DNA of 64,000 bases from Paracoccus haematequi. GTDB taxonomy: Bacteria; Pseudomonadota; Alphaproteobacteria; Rhodobacterales; Rhodobacteraceae. Made by a program: the position numbers and the translations under genes. The notes beneath the pieces are model-generated. The model saw only the letters and a program-made list of their open reading frames with translations, did not search any database and was not told where the DNA came from. The DNA lies in assembly GCA_945881965.1 (NCBI GenBank), contig CAMCVS010000010.1:43888-107887 (forward strand), given 5' to 3'. Below, piece after piece: positions 9,131-18,619 of this stretch (its first letter is position 1; the number at the start of each line of letters is the position of its first letter).

Positions 9131-9230
9131 CCTGTCGTCATGGCGGCCTTGCGCATCCAGCGCTTTGAATTGCTGCGTTGCAGCATTATATGGAGATCAG
9201 GGAGGAACATCCGCAATCAGGAGCGTTCCG

Positions 9231-9377
9231 ATGTCGATCCAAATCCAAATACCGGTGACGGCCCCAATGGCCATGCCGATGCCCGTTCAATCCGCGCGCG
9301 CAGTGCGCCGCGATGCCGTGCTGTTGCGCGAACAAGATCCGCTGTGGCAGGCGCTGACCTATTGGGAACCCGTCTGA
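9231..9377 (+). CDS. 48-residue hypothetical peptide upstream of meaB
   Basis: Short ORF starting MSIQIQIPVTAPMAMPMPV with an AGGAG ribosome-binding site 7 nt before the ATG. The N-terminal half is rich in Met and Pro, and the second half is charged and helical, ending LWQALTYWEPV. No known motif is seen. It ends 66 nt before meaB and could be in the same transcript. Confidence 0.45.
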   Translation: MSIQIQIPVTAPMAMPMPVQSARAVRRDAVLLREQDPLWQALTYWEPV

Positions 9378-9443
9378 GGTCCGTCAGCCGACTGGACAGC
9401 CCCCCGCCCGCGCGGCATTACAAGCGGACGTGATGGAGGGGGA

Positions 9444-10421
9444 ATGATGAACGTGGGTGAATTGGCGGCAGGGGTTCTGGCCGGGGACCGGCGGGCCTTG
9501 GCGCGCGCGATCACCCGGGTGGAAAGCGCGCGCGCCGATCACCGCAGGGAGGCGCAGGCGCTGCTGGCCGAAGTCGCACGCGCGGGGCGGCAGGCGCTGC
9601 GCATCGGGTTATCGGGCACGCCGGGGGTGGGAAAATCCACCTTTATCGAGGCGTTCGGCATGATGCTGATCGCCGCAGGGCTGCGCGTGGCGGTGCTTGC
9701 GGTCGATCCCAGTTCGGCGCGCACCGGCGGGTCGATTCTGGGTGACAAGACCCGGATGGAGTTCCTCAGCCGCGAACCGATGGCGTTCATCCGCCCCTCG
9801 CCCAGCCAGACCCATCTGGGTGGCGTGGCGCGCCGCACCCGCGAGGCGGTGGCGCTGTGCGAAGGCGCAGGGTTCGATATTGTGCTGATCGAAACCGTGG
9901 GCGTGGGCCAATCCGAAACCGTGGTGGCCGAAATGGCGGACCTGTTCGTGCTGCTGTTGGCCCCAGCGGGGGGCGACGAGTTGCAGGGCGTGAAACGCGG
10001 TATCATGGAAATGGCCGATCTGATCCTGGTCAACAAGGCCGATGGCGATCTGAAACGGGCCGCCATGCGGACGATGGCGGATTACGCGGGCGCGCTGCGG
10101 CTGTTGCGCAAGCGCCCGCAGGATCCGCCGGGGTTCCCCAAGGCGCTGTGCGTGTCCGCCGTGACGCAGGACGGGCTGGCCGGGGCCTGGGCCGAGATGC
10201 AGGCGCTCGTCACGTGGCGGCGCGAGACAGGGCATTTTGCCGGACGCCGCGCGGAACAGGCGCGGCACTGGTTCGGCGAGGAAGTGCGGCAAGGGTTGCT
10301 GGCGCGGCTGGACACCCCCGATGCGCGCGCGCAAATGGCCGATCTGGGGCGCGCCGTGGCCGAGGGGCGGATCGACCCCGGCGTGGCGGCGGCGCGGATT
10401 CTGGACGGGTTGCCGGGCTAG
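9444..10421 (+). CDS. meaB: MeaB-type G-protein chaperone of methylmalonyl-CoA mutase
   Basis: GTPase that protects and reloads cobalamin-dependent acyl-CoA mutases (methylmalonyl-CoA and ethylmalonyl-CoA mutase). The 325-residue protein has Walker [10 protein letters not shown] (58-66), the segment [20 protein letters not shown], the DxxxxET switch in [14 protein letters not shown] and the guanine-specificity motif NKAD. It belongs to the same metabolic theme as mcl2 and mch, though no mutase gene is in the window. The start has tandem ATG codons at 9444/9447 behind GGAGGGGGA. Its stop lies 1 nt from the stop of the convergent FMN-binding gene. Confidence 0.95.
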   Translation: MMNVGELAAGVLAGDRRALARAITRVESARADHRREAQALLAEVARAGRQALRIGLSGTPGVGKSTFIEAFGMMLIAAGLRVAVLAVDPSSARTGGSILGDKTRMEFLSREPMAFIRPSPSQTHLGGVARRTREAVALCEGAGFDIVLIETVGVGQSETVVAEMADLFVLLLAPAGGDELQGVKRGIMEMADLILVNKADGDLKRAAMRTMADYAGALRLLRKRPQDPPGFPKALCVSAVTQDGLAGAWAEMQALVTWRRETGHFAGRRAEQARHWFGEEVRQGLLARLDTPDARAQMADLGRAVAEGRIDPGVAAARILDGLPG

Positions 10422-10422
10422 A

Positions 10423-11025
10423 TCACCACATCGTCTTGGCGGCGCGGCTTGGCCAGTCGGCGTCATAGGGCGCGCCGCCTTCCTGACCTGCCGTTGCCTC
10501 GGCGAGCAGATCGCCGACCGATGGCAGGCCCGCCGCATCATCGCGCGTCCACAGCCCCGCCCGGAGCAGAGCGCGGGCGCATTGGGTATAGACCTCGGCA
10601 ATCTGGACCACGATCACGGTTGCGGGCTGTGTGCCCTGCCGGTCGAAGCGGGCGCGCAGGGCCGCATCATCGGTCAGACCGGCGCGCCCGTTGATCCGCA
10701 CCGCCGTTGTCGACCCAGGAATCAGGAACAACAACGCGACGCGCGGATCGCGCACGATATTGCGCAGTGAATCCAGCCGGTTGTTGCCGCGCCAATCGGG
10801 CATGGCCAGCGTGCCGGGATCGAGTTCCAGCACCACCGGGCCATCGTCGCCGCGCGGGCTGCCGTCAATGCCCTCGGGGCCGACTGTGGACAGCAAGCAG
10901 AACCGCGACGCCATGATCCAGCGGCGATAAAGCGGCGTCAGCTGTGGCACCACCTTTCGCAGTGCAGGCGCGCCCGGTTGGCCATAAAGCGCGGCCAGTG
11001 CCGCTTCACTGTCGATCCAGCGCAT
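10423..11025 (-). CDS. pyridoxamine 5'-phosphate oxidase-family FMN-binding protein
   Basis: 200-residue split-barrel flavin-binding protein. The segment SRFCLLSTVGPEGIDGSPRG followed by RGNNRLDSLRNIVRDPRVALLFLIPG is characteristic of the PNPOx-like superfamily and of a subgroup often annotated as FMN-dependent oxidoreductases. The natural substrate is unknown; true PdxH is unlikely because the C-terminal PdxH signature is absent. An AGGAGGCAGG site precedes the ATG at 11025. The start overlaps the end of plsC by 20 nt, so it is the last gene of the ftsE-ftsX-plsC transcript. Confidence 0.85.
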   Translation of the reverse strand: MRWIDSEAALAALYGQPGAPALRKVVPQLTPLYRRWIMASRFCLLSTVGPEGIDGSPRGDDGPVVLELDPGTLAMPDWRGNNRLDSLRNIVRDPRVALLFLIPGSTTAVRINGRAGLTDDAALRARFDRQGTQPATVIVVQIAEVYTQCARALLRAGLWTRDDAAGLPSVGDLLAEATAGQEGGAPYDADWPSRAAKTMW

Positions 11026-11731
11026 GGCCTGCCTCCTCCAACAGCCGGTTGGACGCCGCCTCGACGCGATCCTCCAGCAGCGTCATGAAGTCATCGCGCG
11101 GCAATCCCGGCGGGATTGGGTCCAGAAATTCGACCACCGCGCGCCCCGGATGCCGCAGGATGCCACGGCGCGGCCAGACAAGGCCGACATTCGTCGCCGC
11201 AGGTACGCAGACCTGCCCCAACTGTTCATACAGCACCCCGGTGCCGATCTTGTAGGGGGCCACTGCGCCGGGCGCGATCCGCGAGCCTTGGGAATAGATC
11301 ACCAACTGCCCCGGCGCGGCGCGGCCCTTTTCGACATCCGCCACCATCTTGGCGATGGCCTGCCCGCGCTTGCCCCGGTTCACCGACACGCAGCCCAGCC
11401 GCCACGCATAGACCCCGATGACGGGGGTCCACAGAATCTCGCGCTTCATGATGAATTTCGCGGCGGGCAGCGCGTTGAACAGGATCAGGATGTCGAAGAA
11501 GCTTTGGTGTTTCGCGGCCAGCAGCACCTCGCCCGTGGGGACCACGCCGCGCACTTCGGCGGTGATGCCGACCATCCACCGCGCGGTCCAGATCACCCAA
11601 CGGCAATAGGTCTTGCAGGCGGCGCGTGCGCCTTGCGGGCTGATCGCGGCCCAAGGCAGGAACACGATCCCTAGCACCACCATCGCGGCATACATCTGCA
11701 CCACGAACAAAAGCGACAGAACCGGGCGCAT
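11006..11731 (-). CDS. plsC: 1-acyl-sn-glycerol-3-phosphate acyltransferase (PlsC family)
   Basis: Membrane-bound acyltransferase of phosphatidic acid synthesis. The 241-residue protein has an N-terminal transmembrane helix, the catalytic H75-x4-D80 motif (KHQSFFDIL), FIMKREILWTPVIG and VSVNRGK. The usual EGTR block is replaced by SQGSRIAPG, a variant seen in some alphaproteobacterial members. The ATG at 11731 overlaps the ftsX stop by one base; a GTG lies directly before it. Together with plsY at 60 kb it covers two phospholipid acylation steps. Confidence 0.88.
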   Translation of the reverse strand: MRPVLSLLFVVQMYAAMVVLGIVFLPWAAISPQGARAACKTYCRWVIWTARWMVGITAEVRGVVPTGEVLLAAKHQSFFDILILFNALPAAKFIMKREILWTPVIGVYAWRLGCVSVNRGKRGQAIAKMVADVEKGRAAPGQLVIYSQGSRIAPGAVAPYKIGTGVLYEQLGQVCVPAATNVGLVWPRRGILRHPGRAVVEFLDPIPPGLPRDDFMTLLEDRVEAASNRLLEEAGHALDRQ

Positions 11732-12645
11732 CACGGCAGTTCCGTCAGGGTGCGGCGCGCGGCGGCCGTGGTGGCCAGATAGGCGACCAGCGCGCCCAAG
11801 GGCGGAATGGCTAGCGGCACCAGCCAGTGCCAGCCCTGAAACCCCAGCCCGGTCAGGAACCCTGCCTCTTCCTGCGCGGCGGGCAACAGCAGCACTGCTA
11901 CCATGGCAAGGGCGACCCCCACAGCCGCCCCCGTCAGCGCGCGCAGCGTAAAGCGCCGTACAAAGGCCTGCGCGATATAGCGGTCCTGCGCGCCAACCAG
12001 CCGCAGCACCGCGATGACCTGCGCATTGGCCGACAGCGCCGCCTGCGCCGCCAGCGTGATCATCGCCGCCGTGGTCGCCCCGATCAGCCCGATCGACATG
12101 AGGCCCAGCCCGCGCAACCGCTCTGCCGCTGCCACCAGCGGACGCCGCCAGCGCGTATGATCGTCAAGGATCGCGCCCGGCACCTCTGCCGACAGCCGCA
12201 GCCGCAGGCCCTGCGGATCGAACCCGACGGCAGCCTCCTGCACCTCGACCAATTGCGGCACCGGCAGCGTGTCCAGCGGCAAATCAGGACCGAACCACGG
12301 CTCCAGCAGCCGCGCCGCCTCGTCGGGGGGCAATGCGCGGGCGGCGACGACGCCGGGGGTTGCCTCCAGAATCCGCAGCACCGCCGCTGTCTGCGCCGCG
12401 CGTTCCTCGGGCGGGGCGGAAATGCGGATGGTGCTGGCCTGCGCCAGATCGCGCGACCAGCGATCCGCAAGCCGCCCCGCCGCCAGCGACAGCGCCAGCG
12501 CAAACACCGCCAGAAACGCCATCGCACCGGCGGCAAAGGTGGTCAGCCGCGCAGTAAACCCAGTGGGCGGCACCAGCCGGTCGGCCTGTGGATCGCCGAT
12601 CACCAGCGCCGCCAGCGCGGCGAGGAAATTGCGCAGCCGCGTCAC
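11731..12645 (-). CDS. ftsX: cell division protein FtsX (permease)
   Basis: Integral membrane partner of FtsE at the divisome, regulating peptidoglycan hydrolases. The 304-residue protein has one N-terminal TM helix (about 37-58), a periplasmic loop of about 120 residues and three C-terminal TM helices, the normal FtsX layout. The LRLVGAQDRYIAQAFVRRF coupling region before the last helices is typical. It begins with GTG whose TGA overlap with the ftsE stop (GTGA) indicates translational coupling. Confidence 0.9.
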   Translation of the reverse strand: MTRLRNFLAALAALVIGDPQADRLVPPTGFTARLTTFAAGAMAFLAVFALALSLAAGRLADRWSRDLAQASTIRISAPPEERAAQTAAVLRILEATPGVVAARALPPDEAARLLEPWFGPDLPLDTLPVPQLVEVQEAAVGFDPQGLRLRLSAEVPGAILDDHTRWRRPLVAAAERLRGLGLMSIGLIGATTAAMITLAAQAALSANAQVIAVLRLVGAQDRYIAQAFVRRFTLRALTGAAVGVALAMVAVLLLPAAQEEAGFLTGLGFQGWHWLVPLAIPPLGALVAYLATTAAARRTLTELP

Positions 12646-13319
12646 AGATCCGCCCCCGCCAGTTGCAAGCGCCGCCCGGAAATGCGCAACACCCGCGCCT
12701 GCACCTGCGATTTCGCGGCGCGGATCAGGTTCATGTCATGGGTGGCAACCAGAATCGTGGTGCCCATGCGGTTCAATTCCACCAGCAATGTCAGCAGCCG
12801 CTGCGACATGTCCCAGTCGATATTGCCGGTCGGCTCGTCGGCCAACACCACCTCGGGCGACATGATCACCGCGCGTGCCAAAGCCGCGCGTTGCCGTTCA
12901 CCCCCCGACAGTTGCGCCGGAAACGCCGCCGCGCGCGGGCGCAGCCCGACCCAGTTCAGCAATTCATCAAGGTTGTCCATCTGGTCCGGCGTATCGCGGC
13001 CCGACACGGTCAGCGGCAGCGCCACATTATCGGCAAGGCTGAGATGATCCAGAAACTGCACATCCTGATGCACCACGCCGACACGGCGGCGCACATGGGC
13101 CACGCCGTCGCGGCCAAGGTCGCGCACATCCTGCCCGAACAGCCGCACCTGCCCCGCCGTGGGCAACAGCGCGCCATAGCACAACCGCAGAAACGTGGTC
13201 TTGCCAGACCCGGAGGGGCCGGTCAGGAAGTGGAACGATCCTGCCTGCACCTTCAGCGAGATATCGGCAAACAGCTCGCTGCCGCCATAGCTCATCGCCA
13301 CCCGCTCCAACTCGATCAC
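12642..13319 (-). CDS. ftsE: cell division ATP-binding protein FtsE
   Basis: ABC ATPase that energises FtsX. It has Walker A GPSGSGKTT (34-42), a Q-loop with VVHQDVQFLDHLS, the ABC signature LSGGERQRAALARA, Walker B VVLADEPTGNID and the switch ATHD. I chose GTG 13319 because AGGGGA sits 6 nt upstream and family members begin at this point (VIELERV). An ATG at 13346 would add nine residues but has no visible ribosome-binding site. First gene of ftsE-ftsX-plsC-PNPOx, divergent from a zinc-ribbon gene. Confidence 0.93.
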   Translation of the reverse strand: MIELERVAMSYGGSELFADISLKVQAGSFHFLTGPSGSGKTTFLRLCYGALLPTAGQVRLFGQDVRDLGRDGVAHVRRRVGVVHQDVQFLDHLSLADNVALPLTVSGRDTPDQMDNLDELLNWVGLRPRAAAFPAQLSGGERQRAALARAVIMSPEVVLADEPTGNIDWDMSQRLLTLLVELNRMGTTILVATHDMNLIRAAKSQVQARVLRISGRRLQLAGADL

Positions 13320-13607
13320 CACCGATCCCCTTTTACGCGGCCCCATTTACGTCTGACGATACGCCTGACGCTCTGCGCTCAGACCAAGCGATTGGCACCT
13401 CTTGTGCCTTGATCCGGGGCGCGATGCAATCGCCGGGGGCTGCTGCACGGCCTGTCAAGCCGGATATGGCGGGTGAGCGCGCATGGGGCTTTGCACTTTT
13501 GCGCCAAGGCGTTAAATGTTTGCCCAAGAGGTGAATGCGCGGCGGGCGGGTCGGGTCTGGACGCTTGCGCAACGGATCGGCCATTCGGGTGGGCCAAGGG
13601 GAACGGT

Positions 13608-14567
13608 ATGCGGTTGATCTGTCCGAATTGCGGGGCGCAATACGAGGTGCCGGATGCCGTGATCCCGCCAGCGGGGCGCGATGTGCAATGTTCGAATTGC
13701 GGAATAACGTGGTTCCAGCGCGCCGCAGGCCAGGACCCCGAACTGGCCGAAGAACTGGGCGAGGTGCCGATGACGCGCGGCTGGTCCGACCCGGACCCAG
13801 AACCCGCCCCCCCGCCGCCCCCCGCCCCGGAAATCCGCGCCGCTGAACCGCCGCCCCCTCCCCCACAGCCTGCGCGCCGCACACTGGACCCCGCTGTGGC
13901 GGACCTGCTGCGCGAAGAGGCCGCGCGTGAGACGCGGGTGCGCGCCGCAGAAGCCGCGCGCGCCGGGACGCTGGAAACCCAGACGGAACTGGGCCTCGCC
14001 CCGCCGGTCGAGGACGAGGCCGCGCGCCGCAACCGCGAGGCCCGCGAACGGCTGGCACGGTTGCGCGGGCCAGAGGTCGGGGCCGACACGCCGCCCGCGT
14101 CCGATATCCCGCCGCGACGCGGGGTGCGGCCTGCGGGGCGCGCGTCTGTGCCCGAAGATGTCCCCGATCCAGCGCAGGTGGCGAACGGGTCTGCGACACG
14201 GCGCGAATTGCTGCCCGATATCGAGGAAATCAATTCCACCCTGCGCGTCGGCACCGAACGCCGTCCGGCAGAAGCAGGGGATCATGACACCCCCGGCACC
14301 CCCGCCCCGCGCAGCACCACGCCGTCGGATGGCACCGAAGGCCAATCGGGCTTTGCGCGCGGTTTCATGATCCCGGTGGTGCTGGCGGTCGGACTTGGCG
14401 CGCTGTATGCGCAAGGCCCGCGTCTGGCGGCGCAATTTCCCGATCTGGCCGCGCCGATCACGCAATATGTCGCGACTGTGGACGACGCGCGCGGCTGGCT
14501 GGATGGCAAGGCGCAGGGGCTGTTGGTCTGGCTGGACGGCATGGCCGAGACGGCGACGACCCCATAA
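13608..14567 (+). CDS. zinc-ribbon (MJ0042-type) domain membrane protein
   Basis: 319-residue protein with an N-terminal zinc ribbon (MRLICPNCGAQYEVPD then VQCSNCGITWFQ; two CxxC knuckles), a long Pro/Ala/Glu-rich linker (about 45-240) and one C-terminal TM helix (GFMIPVVLAVGLGALYAQG) followed by a short periplasmic tail. This architecture is common in Rhodobacterales next to ftsE, but no function is established. The ATG at 13608 follows AAGGGGAACGGT; the open frame upstream lacks the conserved start. Divergent from ftsE, convergent with the DUF4175 gene. Confidence 0.85.
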   Translation: MRLICPNCGAQYEVPDAVIPPAGRDVQCSNCGITWFQRAAGQDPELAEELGEVPMTRGWSDPDPEPAPPPPPAPEIRAAEPPPPPPQPARRTLDPAVADLLREEAARETRVRAAEAARAGTLETQTELGLAPPVEDEAARRNREARERLARLRGPEVGADTPPASDIPPRRGVRPAGRASVPEDVPDPAQVANGSATRRELLPDIEEINSTLRVGTERRPAEAGDHDTPGTPAPRSTTPSDGTEGQSGFARGFMIPVVLAVGLGALYAQGPRLAAQFPDLAAPITQYVATVDDARGWLDGKAQGLLVWLDGMAETATTP

Positions 14568-14578
14568 TAGCCTTCGGT

Positions 14579-17203
14579 TCAGAACCGTTCCAGCAGCCGT
14601 TTCAGATAGTCCAGTTCCACCTCGGGCCGGTCGCTTTCACCTGACCGCTGCCGCAGTTGGTCCAGCAGGTCTTGCGCGCGGCGATAGACATCCTGCCCCT
14701 GCAACAGGCTTTGATCGGTGCCGGTTTCGCGGCCGTTCTCGCCGGGGCGACGGCCCAGCGGGTCGCGCGCCTGCCCGTTCGGATCGCCCATCGCCTGCCC
14801 GTTCTGGCCGGGTTGTTGCCCGCGCTGATTTTCGGCCATGGCCTGCCCAAGGTTGCGGATACCCTCGCGCAGCGCATCCAGCGCCTCGGCCTGACGGTCG
14901 ATGGCCCCGGCCAGATCATCCTGCCGCAGCGCCTGTTCGGCCCCGTCCATCGCGCGGCCCGCGCGGTCCAGTGACCGCCGCGCGGCCTGCCCCGCCTCTG
15001 ACCCGTCGGCGGGCAGATTGCCACGCTGGCGGTTCAATTCATCGCGCAGCGCCTGTTGGCGATCGGCAAGGCTGCCGGCCAGATCGCCCGGTTCGGTGCC
15101 CTGCTGGCCACCTTGTTGGTTGCCTTGTTGGTTACCCTGCTGGCCTTGTTGACCCTGCTGGCCTTGCTGGCCCTGCTGTCCTTGCTGGCCTTGTTGACCC
15201 TGCTGCCCTTGCTGGCCCTGTTGCCGCTGTCCCGGCTGCTGGCCGCGATTGGCGTTCGGGTTGAACTGTTCCTGCAAATCGCGGAACGCCTGATCCGACA
15301 GCCCCTGCTGATCGCGCAGCGTTTCGGCCAGCCCTTCCATCGCGCGCTGGCCTTCGGATTGCGGACCCTGACCCTGGCCTTGGGTCACGCGCATGTTCTC
15401 CATCATCTGTTGCAGCTCTTGCAGCGCCTGCTGCGCTTCGGCCATGCGGCCCTGCTCCATCAGTTCCTGAATCCGGTCCATCATCTTTTGCAGATCGTCC
15501 TGCGTCATCTGCATCGCGTTCGGATCGGACAGGCTGTTGTCGGCCATATCCGTGTCGGGTTTGGCCTCGGCCTCGCGGCGGGCCTGCTGCGCCAACTGGC
15601 GGATGTAGTCGTCGGTGGCGTCACGCAATTCCTGCATCAGCCGCGCGATTTCCTGTTCGGACGCGCCGTTCTTCATCGCCTCGTTCAGGCGTTCCTGGGC
15701 CTCTTGCATCCGGGTCAGGGCGCTGTCGATATCGCCCTCTTCAAGTTCCAGCGCAAAGGCCCACAGCGCTGCGGCGATCTCGTCGCGCTGTTCCGGCGTC
15801 AGGCCATAGGCCATGCCGTTTTCCAGCCGACGCACAATGCCGCGCAGCCGCAGGTAATCCGTCTCGCGCTTGAACACACCTTCGCCGGGGCGGTGCGAGA
15901 TCGCGCGCAGCACCTGCGCCACGCGCGGCGCGTTCTCGCGCGTCCACAGCAGGTCACGCCGCATTTCCACGATGGACCCGGCCAGCGGATCAAAGAACCG
16001 CCGTGCCCGCAGCGTCATCGCCACGGGTTCGGATGCACCCTCCTGTTCCATCGCGTCGCTGGCGAACAGTTCCAGCCGCACCGGCAGGTTGGCAAAGGCA
16101 TGTTCGCTGAAGTCATCGCTCAGGCTTTCGGTGATATCGGCGCGGTCGCCCGCGATGGGAAGGGGCAGCACCACCTCGATGGCGGGGCGCGGTTCGGGAT
16201 CAGCCGTCAGCCCATAGCGGCGGTCAACAGCGGCCAGATCAAGCGTGATCCGCGCCCGCGCGGCGGTGACGGCATAATCATCGGACGCGGTAAAGGTCTG
16301 TTTCAAAACGCCGTCTGCCGATGCCTCTGGCGCACCGACAGCCGCAATTGTGGGCGCGCGGTCCGGCGTCACGCCGATGTCCCACGCGCGGCCACCCGCG
16401 CCGATGATCTCGATCCGGCCTTCGCGCGCCACGGTGAACTCTTGCGCGGGGTCAGAGGCGGGGGGCACCTCGGTGCGCGCGGACACCGTTTCCGACAGCA
16501 TCAGGTCGCCCACCTCGCCATAAAGCCGCAGCGTGACCTTGGACCCTTCGGGCACGTCGATGCGCGCGCCCAGATCGGCCATATACAGCACCGGCAGCGC
16601 GGTATGCGGCGGCGGCGCGATCCAGCCTTCCCAACTTGGGCCGCTGGCCACTGCCGTGGCCCCCGGCGCCATGCCTGCCACCGATGACACCCGGCCCACC
16701 GATCCGAACACCAAAGCGACGGCGAGCGCGGCCGCCGCGACATAACGCAGCGCAAAGGGATCGCGCGCGGACAGCCGCAGGTCGGGGTAATTGGCGCGGG
16801 CTGTCGCTGCGCGCGCGGCCATGCGCGCCTGATGCGCGCGCCAGACCATTGCCGACGCCGGGTCGGCCGCGCCGATGGCCTGTGCGTCCAGAATCGCGCC
16901 GATGGGCCGTCCGGGCAATGACGCATCCAGCCGGTCCAACGCCGCCGCCGGTCCCGGCCAGAGCAGGTTGCGCAGGCCCCAGACCAATGTAGCCACCGCG
17001 CCGCCGGTCCAGACCACGCCCGCGCCCCAGACGATTTCCACCGCCATCAGGTCTTGGATGCCCAGCATCAACAATGCCAGCGCCGCAATCAGCACCGACC
17101 ACAGCGGCCAGAACGCGCGCACCAGCGCCTCTGCCCGCATCCCCCACAGCGTGAGGCGCAAGGGCCAGACCAGTTTGCGCAGAACCAACGGATCAGCGGC
17201 CAT
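14579..17203 (-). CDS. TIGR02302/DUF4175 family membrane protein with Gln-Gly repeat
   Basis: 874-residue protein with two to three N-terminal TM helices (about 25-75 and 150-170), a large extracytoplasmic region and a helical C-terminal part rich in Gln, Met and Arg. Between roughly residues 660 and 705 it carries a run of QQG triplets. The family is alphaproteobacterial and uncharacterised, suspected to act in the envelope. GGAGGGTGG precedes the ATG. It is downstream of lysA on the same strand with a 36-nt gap, so probably in the lysA transcript. Confidence 0.9.
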   Translation of the reverse strand: MAADPLVLRKLVWPLRLTLWGMRAEALVRAFWPLWSVLIAALALLMLGIQDLMAVEIVWGAGVVWTGGAVATLVWGLRNLLWPGPAAALDRLDASLPGRPIGAILDAQAIGAADPASAMVWRAHQARMAARAATARANYPDLRLSARDPFALRYVAAAALAVALVFGSVGRVSSVAGMAPGATAVASGPSWEGWIAPPPHTALPVLYMADLGARIDVPEGSKVTLRLYGEVGDLMLSETVSARTEVPPASDPAQEFTVAREGRIEIIGAGGRAWDIGVTPDRAPTIAAVGAPEASADGVLKQTFTASDDYAVTAARARITLDLAAVDRRYGLTADPEPRPAIEVVLPLPIAGDRADITESLSDDFSEHAFANLPVRLELFASDAMEQEGASEPVAMTLRARRFFDPLAGSIVEMRRDLLWTRENAPRVAQVLRAISHRPGEGVFKRETDYLRLRGIVRRLENGMAYGLTPEQRDEIAAALWAFALELEEGDIDSALTRMQEAQERLNEAMKNGASEQEIARLMQELRDATDDYIRQLAQQARREAEAKPDTDMADNSLSDPNAMQMTQDDLQKMMDRIQELMEQGRMAEAQQALQELQQMMENMRVTQGQGQGPQSEGQRAMEGLAETLRDQQGLSDQAFRDLQEQFNPNANRGQQPGQRQQGQQGQQGQQGQQGQQGQQGQQGQQGQQGNQQGNQQGGQQGTEPGDLAGSLADRQQALRDELNRQRGNLPADGSEAGQAARRSLDRAGRAMDGAEQALRQDDLAGAIDRQAEALDALREGIRNLGQAMAENQRGQQPGQNGQAMGDPNGQARDPLGRRPGENGRETGTDQSLLQGQDVYRRAQDLLDQLRQRSGESDRPEVELDYLKRLLERF
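15104..15240. repeat. 9-bp coding microsatellite (QQG repeat)
   Basis: Inside the DUF4175 gene a 9-bp unit reading CAG-CAR-GGY on the minus strand recurs about a dozen times with small changes, encoding Gln-Gln-Gly. Such in-frame repeats can expand or contract without shifting the frame. Confidence 0.8.
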
Positions 17204-17239
17204 CCACCCTCCAGCCGGTGCGGATCGGGGTCATGCCCG

Positions 17240-18505
17240 TCACACCCATCCGGGAATGGTATCGCGATTTATCATTTCGTCAAAGGTCGGACGCGCGCGA
17301 ATGACAGCGAATTGATCCCCGTCCACCAAGACTTCGGGCACCAGGGGGCGGCTATTGTATTCGCTGGCCATCACCGCGCCATAAGCCCCCGCCGACCGGA
17401 ACGCGACCAGATCGCCCGAGGCCATCGGCGGCAACATGCGGCCCCTGGCGAATGTGTCGCCCGACTCGCAGACCGGGCCCACCACGTCCATCGGCACCTC
17501 GGGGGTGCCAAGGCCGGATTCCACCACCGGGACAATATCATGATGGGCGTCATACATTGCAGGCCGGATCAGGTCGTTCATCGCGGCGTCAAGGATCAGG
17601 AAATGCCGCCCCTCGCCTTCTTTGATATAAATCACCTGTGACAGCAGCAGGCCCGCGTTGCCGACGATGAGGCGACCGGGTTCGATCTCGATCTGACAGC
17701 CCAGATGGCCGACCTCGTCGCGGATCACCTGCCCCCAGTCCACCGGCAAGGGCGGCGGTTCATTGCCGCGCGTATAGGGGATGCCCAGCCCGCCGCCCAG
17801 ATCAAGACGGCGGATGTTGTGGCCATCTGCGCGCAGGGTTTCGGTCAATTCGGCCACCTTGCGATAGGCCATGCGGAACGGGGCCAGATCGGTCAATTGA
17901 CTGCCGATATGCACGTCGATGCCCACCACATCGAGGCCCCGCAGCCGCGCGGCTTCGGCATAGACCTGACGCGCCCGTGCGATGGGGATGCCGAACTTGT
18001 TTTCCGATTTGCCGGTGGCGATCTTGGCATGGGTTTTCGCGTCAACATCGGGATTCACGCGGATGGTGATCGGCGCAACAACGCCCAGCGACAGCGCCAC
18101 CGCGTTCAACAGCGCCATCTCGGGTTCGCTTTCGACGTTGAACTGGCGGATGCCACCCATCAGCGCCATGCGCATCTCGGATTCCGTCTTGCCCACGCCG
18201 GAAAACACGATCCGCTCACCCGGCACGCCTGCGGCGCGGGCACGGGCGTATTCGCCGCCCGACACCACATCCATGCCCGCGCCCTCGCGCGCCAGCACGG
18301 CCAGCAGCGCCTGATTGCTGGCCGCCTTCATCGCGTAGCAGACAAGGTGATCCATCCCCGCCAGCGCCTGATCGAACAGCCGGAAATGCCGCGTCAGCGT
18401 GGCACGCGAATAGACATAGACCGGGGTGCCGACCTGTGCCGCGATATCCGGCAGGGCCACGTCCTCGGCATGCAGGATGCCGTTGCGATACAAAAAATGG
18501 TCCAT
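17240..18505 (-). CDS. lysA: diaminopimelate decarboxylase
   Basis: PLP enzyme for the last step of lysine synthesis (meso-diaminopimelate to lysine). The 421-residue length is typical. The PLP lysine is K60 in LVCYAMKAASNQ; further motifs are SGGEYARA, VNPDVDAKTHAKIATGK, GIDVHIGSQLTD, LGGGLGIPY, EPGRLIVGNAG and the C-terminal GPVCESGDTFA, whose Cys reaches the partner active site. The ATG at 18505 follows TTTGGAGCGGCGC. In many Rhodobacteraceae it follows argH and a small lipoprotein; here other genes intervene. Confidence 0.97.
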   Translation of the reverse strand: MDHFLYRNGILHAEDVALPDIAAQVGTPVYVYSRATLTRHFRLFDQALAGMDHLVCYAMKAASNQALLAVLAREGAGMDVVSGGEYARARAAGVPGERIVFSGVGKTESEMRMALMGGIRQFNVESEPEMALLNAVALSLGVVAPITIRVNPDVDAKTHAKIATGKSENKFGIPIARARQVYAEAARLRGLDVVGIDVHIGSQLTDLAPFRMAYRKVAELTETLRADGHNIRRLDLGGGLGIPYTRGNEPPPLPVDWGQVIRDEVGHLGCQIEIEPGRLIVGNAGLLLSQVIYIKEGEGRHFLILDAAMNDLIRPAMYDAHHDIVPVVESGLGTPEVPMDVVGPVCESGDTFARGRMLPPMASGDLVAFRSAGAYGAVMASEYNSRPLVPEVLVDGDQFAVIRARPTFDEMINRDTIPGWV

Positions 18506-18619
18506 GCGCCGCTCCAAAGGGTCAGCCTTGGAAATAGCAGCTTGGCCGCTCTGTGCAACGTGTGTGCTGATACTTGGCCGGGTGTGGGCAGGCGGCACAG
18601 CGCCCCCTGCCCGGTTGCA

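Noticed and set aside
15056..16687. Long leucine-rich plus-strand ORF over the QQG repeat
   Set aside because: The Leu-rich run is the antisense reading of the QQG codons in the DUF4175 gene.
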